Shown: positions 1 through 10,610, numbered from the stretch's first letter. The stretch: DNA of 57,500 nucleotides from Anaeromyces robustus (GCA_002104895.1 MCFG01000124.1:17501-75000), one strand, 5' to 3'. Program-made: numbers and translations. Notes: generated by a model not told the origin, from the sequence alone.

Positions 1-18
1 ATTAGTTTTATTACTCAC

Positions 19-367
19 CAACTAATACAAAAGTACCAACACATGATATGAAACCAGCTAAGAAAGTAGCCCATGGTTCTTTACCAATAATAAAACAATA
101 GACAAATTGTATGACACCCATCATAACAACAAATGCCATATAAGTATCAATAATCTTATATCTTCCTGGTGTATTTTCTAATTAATAATATTGTTAAATT
201 TTTAATAACCAAATTAGTTCAATATTTTTATTTTCTAATTTTTTATCATTATTATTATCTTATTAATCTGCTTAATATTTACTTAAATAATTTTCCCATA
301 AGATTTGAAGATCTTTTTCTTGCTTAACAGTTTCTTTCTTTACTGCAGTTGAATCCTTCGTTGTCAT
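19..367 (-). CDS. OST2: DAD1/OST2, oligosaccharyltransferase subunit (partial, runs off left edge)
   Basis: Small membrane subunit of the ER oligosaccharyltransferase, which N-glycosylates nascent proteins. Two exons are visible: 283-367 (start ATG at 365-367) and 19-177, joined in frame by a GTAAAT..TAG intron. A further donor (GTGAGT at 13-18) shows that the gene continues past position 1. The readable 81 residues begin MTTKDSTAVKKE, then WENYL, PGRYKIIDTYMAF, a hydrophobic segment with IQFVYCFIIG, and FLAGFISCVGTFVL. The last stretch is the DAD1 signature (human: FLSGFISCVGSFIL). The N-terminus is slightly longer and more Lys-rich than in human DAD1 (113 residues in all). The last transmembrane segments and the stop lie outside the window. 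Identity is firm from the motif and the TM pattern. Confidence 0.93.
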
Positions 368-635
368 CTTTATATTTATTTCAATATAATACGAATATTA
401 AGAATTATTATAATATTAATCAATAAATTTTTATGAAGAATTTAAAATTTCATTATTTATTTTTACAATCCATTGATTTTATAAAATTAATTTTGATTAT
501 TGTAATTATAATAAACATTTAATTATATTTGTTTATTTATATATAAATATTATAAAAATCATAAATATATTTTATGAATTTATTATAATTTATTTTTAAA
601 AAAATAAAATAAAAAAAATTCAAGCAGAAGCATAT

Positions 636-659
636 ACGCGTTGATTCGTTGATTGCAAT
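636..659. promoter_or_regulatory. ACGCGT plus ATTGCAAT palindromes upstream of DAD1
   Basis: ACGCGT at 636-641 and the palindrome ATTGCAAT at 652-659 sit about 270-290 bp upstream of the DAD1 start. They are the only GC-containing patch in about 2 kb of A/T DNA. ACGCGT is the MCB-type element bound by MBF in other fungi. A role here is inference only. Confidence 0.25.
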
Positions 660-1308
660 AAAATTATATATAATTTGATTAATAAAATAATTGAATAATT
701 GAAACAAACATTTATGGTTTTGTTTTGTTTTTATTTAAAATTTTTTAATGAAATTAAAATTATTAAATTATGTTAAAAGAAATAAAGAGTTAATAAATAA
801 ATATTACATTAATTATTGAATATTAAATAAATAAACCAAAATAAAATAAAATAAAATTATTGAAAATTTTAGAATAAAAGTATTAAATTGATAATACATT
901 AATTATAAATAATTGAATTATAATATATATGATGATTATACCTTTATTAATATTTATATATGTGTTTATATTTTAAAAATAAAAGAAAAAAAAATCAATT
1001 TTTCTTATAAATATTATTTATATTAAATTATTTTATTTATTTTTTTTTTTTTATCTTTTAAATTTACTTCTTTCTTTTTTATTATTACTCTAGTTTGATT
1101 ATTTTGCTTTAAAAAGAAACAATTTATTGTAGTAATTTTTTTTCATTATTTAAAATATAATACAATATATATTTTATATATATTAAATTAATTATAGTTG
1201 GAAATATAATAATATATATTAATCATCAAAAATTATAAAATAGTTTATTATATATTATATATTAATTAAATAAATAATAAAATTCTTTCCTTTCTATAAG
1301 AGATTAAA

Positions 1309-1309
1309 T

Positions 1310-1372
<63 letters not shown>

Positions 1373-1375
1373 TTT
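1309..1375. repeat. (TTTA)n microsatellite
   Basis: About 16 near-perfect TTTA units in the DAD1/TMX intergenic region. Confidence 0.95.
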
Positions 1376-2528
1376 GGTAAAAATTTCAATTATGTCAATT
1401 AGATAATATATGTAACTAATATATTAACATTATATTGTAATATTAAATAATTTATTTTAATTACTATGTATACAATATTAGAAATTGTAATAATGTAATT
1501 AATTAATTATGACTAATATGGATTAGGAAATAATGGATATTTATATAATTTCAAAATGAACAATAACAATAAAAAAAAAAAAAAACAAAAACAAATGAAA
1601 TAGGTCATAAACATAATATATTTAAAATAATTAATATATACTTATTATCATAGAAATGTATATTATATATATTATTATTTATTATAATTCTCTATAGTTT
1701 TACTTAATTTTTTGCAACATTTTTTATATTCCTATTATATCAATCCAATTATGAGAATTCAATTTAACTGTTAATATTTTTTTATTTTCTATTTGAGTTA
1801 ATATTTTATTTACAATTATATCAAATTTTAATAATAAAAATGTCAGCTATGTACATATAAAAAAGAGAAGCAATATAATTAATAATAATAGTTACATCGT
1901 TATATAAATACAAAAAAATCATATATAATTCTTTAATATTTTAATAAAAAAGGTCTATTATTATTAAAGGGGTTTTGATACATTTTGTATAATATTTTTG
2001 CAATTATTGTATTTTTTTTTAATATATTTTTTTACAATTATTATTTAATGTTTTGTAAAAAAGATTATTGACAATATTATTTTTATAACTGTTTTTTATT
2101 ATATTAAAAGAATAAAAAAAAAAAAAAGATATTAAGAATTTTCTCAATCAAAAAAATTTTTTTAAAGAACTTTGAATTTATTAATAATACAAATGCTTAT
2201 GTATCGAAATATATAAAATAAAATAATATTTCAATTCATTATGTAATATAAATTATTTGATCAAAATAAATTATTTTAAAATTAATAAAAAAATAAAAAT
2301 TTTTTAAATTAAAAATTCAATTACAGTTAATTTAATTAAAAAAAAATATTTTTAAAAATATTAAAATATTATTTTTAGAAAAAAGTTCTATGGTTTAATT
2401 TAAATAAATTTATTCATTAAAACTTTTTTTTTTGTTGTAAATACCATTTCTTATTATATTTTATTATATATTAAAAAGGTTTCTATTATTGATATTACAG
2501 ATAAATAACTATTTAATACTCATTAAAA

Positions 2529-4300
2529 ATGATTAAAGAACTTCTGAATATTAAGTTAATATCACTATTTGTAATATTAACTTTATTAATATGTTCATCA
2601 TTTAATGGAGTATATGGAGAAATAGTTGAATTAACTGATAAAAATTTTGATAAAATGGTAATTTAGAAAATATTTAAAAAATATATGTTTACATATTATT
2701 AATATTATTAATATTACTTAACTTATGAAATAATGATATATATAATAAAATTATAGGTAAAAAAAGATGAAAGATGGTTTATAGTATTGTATGTAATGAT
2801 GAATTGATTGAGTATTTCATTAATATAAATATATATTTTTCAAACAAATGAGTTTTAACAAAGTTTTTAACAAAATTACTATTTGTTAATTTCAAATATA
2901 ATTTATCATTAATAGTTACAGAAAAGAAAGCAAATTATATGGAAATTTTGAACCAACTATATTAAAATTATCAGAAGTACCAGAAAGTGAAATGGGTTTT
3001 GAATTAAAATATGGACGTATTGAATATGATGGTTAGTCAAGCAATGATAGTTTTAGCATATAATATAAAAGAAAAAAACCTTTTTTTTAATAATATTTTA
3101 ATATATATAATAAATTAATAAATAAATATTATATATATTAATATATTGCAATAGAAAATCCTCATTTAGTTTCAAGATTTATTGCTAATCAGTAAATAAT
3201 AATATTTAATTCATTTGAAAACTTAATTCATAAATCAGTGATCTATATATATTTGAATATTATAATATTTAACAGTCAGTTTTGATAATATTATTTTATT
3301 AATTAATGTTTTTTTTTTATTTTTTATATTTATGAAAATATTTTAGGATTCCACAATATTTTATTAGTGATCTAAGAAGAGGTAATAATAAAATATTAGT
3401 TATTATTTTATATTCTAATAATATATTATATATTAGAAATTAACTATTTTTAATATTATATAATATTTGTTATTATTATATACAAAAAGTATATTCTTTC
3501 ACAATTACCCAAAATTATGATTACGTATTTGAATTTTTAAAGTATAGACGTTGGAAACTTTTCCCAGTAAAAGAAGGAGCGTCTGATCCATTTTCATATA
3601 TGTATGTTTAAATATTTGTATGAATTAATTTTGATAATAGTATTAAGAAATTAAGATATATAATAGTAAAAGGATAAAAATAAAGATAGTAATAACAACA
3701 GTATTAGCAAAATTAGTAATAATTATGATAATAATAAATAATATTAATGATATTGTAATATAGAATAAAAAAATAATTGCTTTATCTAATTATAATAATG
3801 TATATTTAATAAATTACATTAGGGCATATTTCTATGGTTATTTTAACATTATTGGATTTTTATTAAAAAAAAATGTATTCATTTATATTCCGTAAGTATT
3901 TTTTATTTGTCATTTTCTATATTTATATTAATCAGTTAAAATAAAGAAGAAACTAAATAAGTCTTTTACATTATTAAAAAATTTAATTATTTATAGACCA
4001 AAGATTTTCTATTCAACTATTATTGGTATATTCTTTTCTGCCATATTGAGATTTGCCTATCGTAAACATCGTGAAGTTCAAGATTATATTAATAAATTTG
4101 AAAGAGATATTGAAGAAAAATACTATGAACGTTGCGAAAAGCATGGTTATGATCCATTTAAATTAATAGAAGAAATGGAAAAAAAATTAAAAGAAAGGGA
4201 AGAGCATGAAAAATTACAAAGATTAGCTGAAAAAGAAGTAGAAAGAGAAGCAAAAGAATTCTTAAAGTTGAAAGAAAAAATTGAAAAGAAAAATAATTAG
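2529..4300 (+). CDS. TMX-like ER membrane protein with thioredoxin fold lacking CxxC
   Basis: Eight exons (2529-2657, 2757-2788, 2916-3031, 3155-3191, 3347-3381, 3490-3601, 3823-3891, 3997-4300) give 277 residues. Residues 9-30 form a signal peptide ending near VYG. The thioredoxin-like core follows. RWFIVFY (48-55) matches the strand before the active site, but where PDI/TMX proteins have CxxC this protein has S59-K-L-Y62, so no redox cysteines. The RFI...IP block (100-107) keeps the cis-proline, and FEFLKYRRWK resembles the end of the TMX1 domain. A hydrophobic region (about 155-195) should be the membrane anchor. A charged, Glu/Lys-rich helical tail (196-277) would face the cytosol. Family knowledge: TMX proteins act as ER oxidoreductases. 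Inference: this member is a redox-inactive chaperone or adaptor. The closest TMX subfamily is not resolved. Confidence 0.75.
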
Positions 4301-5104
4301 ATAAAATAAAAAAAAAAAAAACTTTTTTTGTTTTATATAAAAATAGTTTTTATATTTGTATATATAAAAAAAATAAGAAATATAATATATTTAAAAAAAA
4401 AAAAGTAATTATTTATAATGATTTCTATTATTCATAATTAAAATATTAATATTAATAATATTAAAATCCAAATAATATTTAAATATATATTAAAATATAT
4501 AATAAATAATAAAATATATAATATATAATAAAATATATAATATATAATAAAAACTTATTAAATAAGAAAAAAAATATTTTTAATATTTTTTTCTTATATC
4601 ATTTATATAATGTTATAAGAAAATAAATAATGAAATTCTTTTTAATAATTAAATAATTATTATATATAATCTAATAAAAAAATATTTTTTATTTAATAAT
4701 TATTAATATTAAATTATAATTTTTTTTTTATTAATGTAACTGTAACTTATAATAAATAAAAATTAGCCAATAAAATTTTATAAAATCAAAAATTCTAGCA
4801 TTTGATTTGATAGTATAGTATGGAGCCAATAAAAAAATTAATATTATTTTTTTATTATAAAATTTATATTATATAGAAGTTAAAATATAATAATAAAATA
4901 TAATTAATTATAAAAAAAAAAAATATCTATTTATAAAAAATTAAATAAACCAAAATTAAGAATAAAATTGATGAATATAAAAAAAGTAAATTAATTTTTT
5001 AAAAAAATATTATTTGAAAGGATTATCTTTGAAAATAATAATAATTAATAGAAATTGAAAGGGATAAGTAAAAAATAAAGTAAAAAAAAATAATAAAAAT
5101 AAAA
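4301..5104. other. Intergenic, RRP9 promoter region
   Basis: About 800 bp of A/T DNA with TATAATAAAA-type repeats near 4500-4560. The only distinct motifs are two CCAAT pentamers (listed separately). No gene seen. Confidence 0.7.
4767..4830 (+). promoter_or_regulatory. Two CCAAT boxes upstream of RRP9
   Basis: AGCCAATA occurs at 4765-4772 and again at 4824-4831, in the orientation of RRP9. They are 59 bp apart and about 275-340 bp before its ATG. CCAAT is the core site of the HAP/NF-Y complex. Function here is inferred from motif and position only. Confidence 0.4.
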
Positions 5105-7695
5105 ATGGTGGATAGATTTTTTATAAACGATAAAAAAAGAAAGAGAAAGGAAGATGAAGAAGTGAAAAACAGTGATGATGAAGATTTTTTAGGTCATGGA
5201 GGTATTGAAGATATGAATCTTCAAGCGAGTGAAGGTGAAGAAAGTGAAGAAGAAATTGAAACAGCTGCTCAAAAACGTTTAAGATTAGCTAAAAGATATT
5301 TAGGAAAAATTCAATCTCAAGCTGCTGGTGTAGAAGGTGAAATTGATGCAGAAGAAATTGATAAAGAATTAATTGCTTCACGTTTACAACAAGATGTGGT
5401 ATGTAATTTGTAGTATGTATTTATATATATAAAACTATTTAAAAATGAAATTTATTAAATATTATTAATATTACTATTATATAAATTTTATTAAAATTTA
5501 ATTTTAAAACATTTTCTTTTTTAAAAAAAAAAAAAAGTTGGAAGAGAGTGGAAAAGTATATAAGAATATTGCTGATAAGTATTTAGATAAAGAATATACT
5601 GAAGATGATATAAGAAATGTTCATCCAGGTAATAAAGGTCATAAATTAACAGTTACAAGTGTTGCTGTTGCAGTGGTACCTGAAAGAGGTGTACAATCAA
5701 ATACTCCAGAAACCTATATATATTCAGCTTCAAAAGATGGTTCAATTATAAAATGGGATTTCTGGACTGGTAAAAGATTACATGTATTCGAAGGTGGTTT
5801 GAAACCAACTAATAAATTAAAGAAATATTTAGGTACTGTTAAATTAAAGGAACATATTGGTCATACTGATATTATATATAGTTTAGCTGCTTCATATGAT
5901 GGAAAATATATTGTAAGTTTTTTTTTTTTTTTAAAAAAAAGAAGTATATAGGAAATAAAAAAAAAGAGAAAAAAAATAAAATGACGGATAGGAAAGAGAA
6001 CGCTTAATAAATATTTTATATAAATTTTTGAGCTGTTCCTTTAACTTTTTTTAATATTTTAAAGAAAAGTATACTTATCCAATAATGAAAATGACTTTTG
6101 AGTCTAAATGTCATCGATTTTCCTACTGACTATTTAGAATTATAAGTCATAACATATATAAATATATTTTATTATATTATTATTTTTATATTTATATTTA
6201 ATAAAATATACTAATAAAATTATATATTTTATTTTATATAATATTATATAATATATATTTAGGCTTCTGGTGGTAAAGATAAATTAATTAATATATGGTC
6301 GGTTGGAGAAGATAAACATTTAAAAGCATTCGTTCAACATCGTGATTCTGTTACTGTAAATATAATTATTATTAATTAATAAATATTAAAAAAAATAATA
6401 ATCAATTATAATAACTGAAGTATTAATATTAAAAAAATAATAATCAATTATAATAACTGAATATTAATATTAAATTTTTTTTTTCTTTACATTATTTAAA
6501 TATTTTTTCCCATTATATGTAGTCATTAGCTTTCAGAAAAGGATCAAATCAACTTTATAGTGCATCAATGGATAGAACTATAAAACTTTGGAATGTAGAT
6601 GAATTAGCTTATGTTGAAACTTTATTTGGTCATCAAGATAATATCACTGATATTGATACATTACAAAGAGAACGTTGTATCACAAGTGGTGCACGTGATA
6701 GAACTGTAAGAATGTGGAAGATTTTAGAAGAATCACAACTTGTTTATCGTGCTGGTTCTGGAAATAATACTGGTGAAGAAGTTGAAGGCTCATTTAAGAA
6801 GGATACTAAAAAAGCAAGACCATATGGTGGTTCATTAGATGCTATTGCTTTAATTGATGAAGATCACTTTGTTAGTGGAAGTGATAGTGGGTAAATATCA
6901 TAAATTAATTTGTATTAGATATTTTTTTTTTATGAAACAATTATAATTATGAATAAATGAATTATAAATTAATATAAATATGAAAAAATTATTAATGTAT
7001 ATATATTTTTAATAATTTTTAATAATTATGTTAATTATTGATAAAAGAGCTATTTCTTTATGGAATATAAATAAAAAGAAACCATATTATACCCGTTTAT
7101 ATTGCCATGGTAAAGGAAGAATAATATCTTCTACTGAAGAAGAAGATGATACCACTAAAGAAAAACGTACATTATATTGTAATTGGATTATTTCTTTAGC
7201 TTCTGTTCCATATTCTGATTTATTTGCCTCTGGTTCATGTGATGGAAAAATTAAATTATGGAAAGTTGCTGAAAATATGAAATCTTTCTCACCTGTTGCT
7301 ACTATTCCAATGGTAAATATTTTTAATTTTTTTTTTTTTTAAATTGAAAATAAATTATATTAGTTAATTAAAAAATAGAATAAAATAGAATAGAATAAAA
7401 TAAAATAAAAGAAATAAATAAATAAATAATAAATAAATAAAAAAATAAGTAATATGATAACTAATTTATTATTATTTTTTTTATTTAATTTAATTTGTAG
7501 GATGGTTTTATAAATTCTATAAAATTTGTTTTAACACCAGATCCAGAAGCTCAAAATTCAAAAGATCCTGAAGTATTATTACGTAAAGATAATGAATTAG
7601 TACATATGGTTGTTGGTGTAGGACAAGAACATAAATTTGGAAGATGGTGGAATTTAAAGGGAATTAAAAATAAAGTTTGCATTATTAGTCTTTAA
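5105..7695 (+). CDS. RRP9: RRP9 / U3-55K, U3 snoRNP WD40 protein
   Basis: WD40 component of the U3 box C/D snoRNP (SSU processome), which binds U3 RNA during early 18S pre-rRNA cleavage in the nucleolus. Six exons (5105-5398, 5538-5912, 6263-6355, 6523-6890, 7048-7312, 7501-7695) give 529 residues; human RRP9 has 475. The N-terminus starts MVDRFFINDKKRKRK, followed by an acidic low-complexity stretch and RLRLAKRYLGKI, typical of the family. The beta-propeller carries clear repeats: YIYSASKDGSIIKWD, ASGGKDKLINIWS, LYSASMDRTIKLWN, CITSGARDRTVRMWK, FVSGSDSGAISLWN and FASGSCDGKIKLWK. It ends with the RRP9-like VVGVGQEHKFGRWW block. Intron 2 (5913-6262) is unusually long and carries an H/ACA snoRNA candidate. 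Intron 3 contains a 42-bp tandem duplication. Confidence 0.95.
5977..6157 (+). ncRNA. Candidate intronic H/ACA snoRNA (snR36/SNORA36-like 18S pseudouridylation guide)
   Basis: Lies inside RRP9 intron 2 on the sense strand. 3' hairpin: lower stem 6091-6097 ATGACTT pairs perfectly with 6144-6150 AAGTCAT. The upper stem CTAAATGTCA (6104-6113) pairs with TGAC-ATTTAG (6127-6137, one bulged T). The pocket strands are TTGAGT (6098-6103) and AATTA (6138-6142). The ACA box is 6152-6154, exactly 14 nt after the upper stem and 3 nt from the inferred end. 5' hairpin: lower stem 5977-5982/6056-6061, upper stem 5993-6007/6028-6042 with bulges, then H box AGAAAA at 6063-6068. The pocket strands complement 18S helix 31 TAATT-U-G-ACTCAA (rRNA sequence from memory), placing the target at the equivalent of yeast Psi1187, guided there by snR36. 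The 22-nt gap between H box and second hairpin is longer than usual. The 5' pocket's target is unassigned. Confidence 0.78.
6381..6472. repeat. 42-bp tandem duplication in RRP9 intron 3
   Basis: A unit containing ATCAATTATAATAACTGA starts its core at 6401 and again at 6443 (period 42), with about two copies. It lies wholly within the intron 6356-6522. Confidence 0.85.
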
Positions 7696-8605
7696 TGAAT
7701 CAAATATATATATAAATTAAAATAATAATAATCTTAATTTATTATTATAAATATATCTGCATATAATACAATACATTATATTTTAATTATTTATTATTAA
7801 TTTATTACTTTTTTTATTCTTTTCAAATTTTTTCAAAGTTCAGTTTGTATTACAAATTTCATTTTATCATAATTTAATTTAATTTTTTTCTTATTATATC
7901 TATTTATTGCCAAACCAAAATTTTTTAACAAAAGAAAAAAAAATTTTTTTTTTTCATTTTTCATAATATAAAATTAATTTAATATATATTAAATAAATTC
8001 ATATTTTCAAATTAAAAGAAAAAACTTCAAATCATATTCTTATTTTTATTTAAGAGTTTTTTAATTTATTTACATATATACAAAATAAGTATTTTAATAG
8101 AAAATAAAATAAAATAAAATAAAATAAAATAAAATAAAATAAAATAAAATAAAATAAAATAAAATAAAATAAAATAAAATAAAATAAAATAAAATTAAAA
8201 TTGAAATCATAATATAAGAATAAAAAATATAAAATATAGAAAAATAATTTTATTTGTAAAATTTTATATGAAAAATAGGAAATTATTATTTTTATTTTTT
8301 TTTTTTAAACTTCTTACTGTTTTATTATTATACGTCATAACAATCTTACTATATTTACTAATTAAGTTTGTACTACATCATTATCCATTAAAGATTAAAA
8401 TATATTATAATATTATAGAAATAAAATTATAATACTGAATTTATGTGCGTTTATATAAATGATTATTTAATCCTTTTATTTCTCATATAATATTTAAATA
8501 TATATGTATATATATATATTTATTATATATTATACTACTTTTTATTATTTATTTATTTTTTTTTTTATTTTATATACAATTTTAGTATTTTATAATATAA
8601 TATGT
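7696..8605. other. Intergenic 3' of RRP9
   Basis: A/T-rich DNA downstream of RRP9 that contains the AAAAT pentanucleotide array. No gene is visible before the tRNA-like relic at 8606. Confidence 0.7.
8101..8194. repeat. (AAAAT)n pentanucleotide array
   Basis: About 19 uninterrupted AAAAT units downstream of RRP9. Confidence 0.95.
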
Positions 8606-8640
8606 GGTGTTAGCTCAGCGGTAGAGCATTTGATTTCATT
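8606..8640 (+). pseudogene. tRNA-like 5' half (possibly tRNA-Cys) relic
   Basis: GGTGTTA followed by GCTCAGCGGTAGAGC is a textbook 5' acceptor strand and D-arm (box A included). TTTGATTTCATT then resembles the start of an anticodon arm. After that the sequence dissolves into a TA tract. GAGGTTTAGTTTA near 8687-8699 is only a faint match to a T-arm, and no 3' acceptor strand (TAACACC) follows, so no complete cloverleaf can be drawn. The acceptor and D-arm look like eukaryotic tRNA-Cys genes, but that is from memory. I read it as a truncated or repeat-disrupted tRNA gene. A split or long-intron tRNA seems unlikely. Confidence 0.6.
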
Positions 8641-8811
8641 ATTATATATATATATATATATATATTTGTATATATATTTTAATTGTTGAGGTTTAGTTTA
8701 TTATTTTGAAATTATTATTATTATTATTAATCATTATCATTATCATAATTATTAATTTATATCTATATATTTCTCGGTAAATTATTAATTATATAAATAT
8801 AATGTATCATA

Positions 8812-9009
8812 TTAAAGTAAGAAGAAAGTGACTAAAAATATAGATAAAATGATAGTACTAAAGGAATATATTGCTTTTGAATTAGAAGCACTTTTACTAT
8901 TACCAAATGTATTTGATCTATATTGTTCTTTTATACCAAAACAAACATCAAGAGTTACTGGTTTAATATTATACTTTTTTAATTTTGGTGCAACTTTATG
9001 TATATAATT

Positions 9010-9048
<39 letters not shown>

Positions 9049-10610
9049 ATTAGATTCACAATTATTATATTCATTATTGATAGGGATATATTATTATTAG
9101 TATAGAATTATTAATTATTTTTTAATCATATAATGTATAAGAAAAAAAAAAAGTTTCTTGTTAAAAATTTATTATTTAAATAAAATAAAAAATAAATATG
9201 TATTTTTTATTTTATTTATATTCCATAAAGAAATATAAATAAAATTACTTTCTTCCCAAGCCTCTGAAACATTAATTAAACCTTCTTGGTTACTATCAAT
9301 AAACTTTGGATAGACTTTTTGTTCTACATTATAATTATCTTCTATTTTATTTATATATGAACTAGCTAATGTACTTGGAGAATCTGTACCTATTTTTTTT
9401 TATATAAATTAATAATTTAATTTATCATTACGTTTTTTTTTTTTTTTTTTCAAAATAATTTATCAAAATAAAAGCATATATCAATTATTATAACAATATA
9501 TTATAATAACTAAATATATACCTTTAATTTGAATATTTCCAATGGTAATAATAAAACCAAGTTCATCTGCAACTTTTACAAGATTTGATTCCGATTCCAA
9601 TCCAGTTGAGAAACGAATAACTATTAATAGTATATATTATATATATATTATATCGATTTTATTATTGATGTATATAGTCTTGTTATATTTATTTATAAAT
9701 ATATTTATATATATAATAAATATATATTTCTCTTTTTATAATTCTTACAATATGGATTAACATCAAGTGCATCTTTAATGATTTTAGCTTCTTTTTCAAT
9801 TTCATTTTTTAATCCTTCACTACTTAATTCTTTTACTTGTTCTTTACTTATATCATAAAATAAACCAATTACATGACCATTTTCCATTATTTTTTTTGCA
9901 AGTTCAACATTTTTTGAAACACTATAAAAAGGTAATTAATAAATGATAATTGATAATTGATAATTGTATATATACAATTTATAAACATATATAGATATTT
10001 AAAATTTTAGTATTAATATATGAATAAAGAAGATTTTATTTCCATTGTTAATAAAAAATAAATATTTTATTTTATAATAGAAAAAAATTAAAAATTACTT
10101 TGAAGGCGAAAGATGAAACGTGGCTTTAATATTGTTATCTTTGAGTGTTTTTAAAATAGCTTCAGTAGTTTCACTATATTAATATTTTTATTATAAAAAA
10201 GGTTATTAAAAAATTTTTTTTATAATTATTTATAATTATTTATATATAAATGCATACGATGGTCCATTATCCTATATTAATTTTATTTTAATAATGTAAT
10301 ACAAAGAAAGAAAGAAAGAAAAAAAGAAAGAAAAAAAAAAAAAAAGATTTTTATTAGTTAATTATTTTTATATATAACATATAATTATATTATTTAAATT
10401 ATATGTTAATATTAATAATATGATATTTACAAAAGTAATTGCAATATCACCATTATTTAGACATTTATCAAATACTGGTGTTGAATAAGTACCTATAGGT
10501 GAACGTTTTGCTCTTTTTGTTGTACTTGGTGACCAGTCAACATAACATAAAATAACAAATACTACTAAAATAACTGTAATTCTAAAAGAATTTAATTTAT
10601 TTGAAGCCAT
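8812..10610 (-). CDS. CE4/NodB-like polysaccharide deacetylase homologue with degenerate active site
   Basis: Seven exons on the minus strand (10431-10610, 10258-10271, 10099-10173, 9749-9921, 9522-9620, 9249-9389, 8812-8993) give 287 residues. The order of elements is that of chitin/polysaccharide deacetylases: N-terminal hydrophobic segment (10-24), ITF-DNGPS at the motif-1 position (58-65), KATFHLSPS, ENGHVIG (103-109), a motif-3 position (149-154), LVKVADELGF and a C-terminal VTLDVCFG. Catalytic residues are mostly gone. Motif 1 is DNG instead of DDG (metal Asp lost). The two His of motif 2 are F111 and S115. Motif 3 RPPYG reads R-F-S-T-G. A Ser/Asn-rich stretch and a hydrophobic tail (about 269-287) suggest a GPI-anchor signal. 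Inference: a cell-surface chitin-binding or structural pseudoenzyme. Exon 2 is only 14 nt. The last intron's acceptor (8994-8995) is the least certain junction. Confidence 0.8.

Larger units (their letters stand above)
368..2528. other. Intergenic, divergent DAD1 / TMX-like promoters
   Basis: About 2.2 kb of nearly pure A/T DNA between two divergently transcribed genes. It holds homopolymer runs and the TTTA array at 1309-1375. No open frame with coding character and no RNA-gene motif was seen. The patch at 620-660 is the only conspicuous non-A/T stretch. Confidence 0.7.

Noticed and set aside
2789-2915. Possible C/D-box snoRNA in TMX-like intron 2 (ATGATGA near the 5' end)
   Set aside because: No D box (CTGA) and no terminal stem; C-box match is likely by chance.
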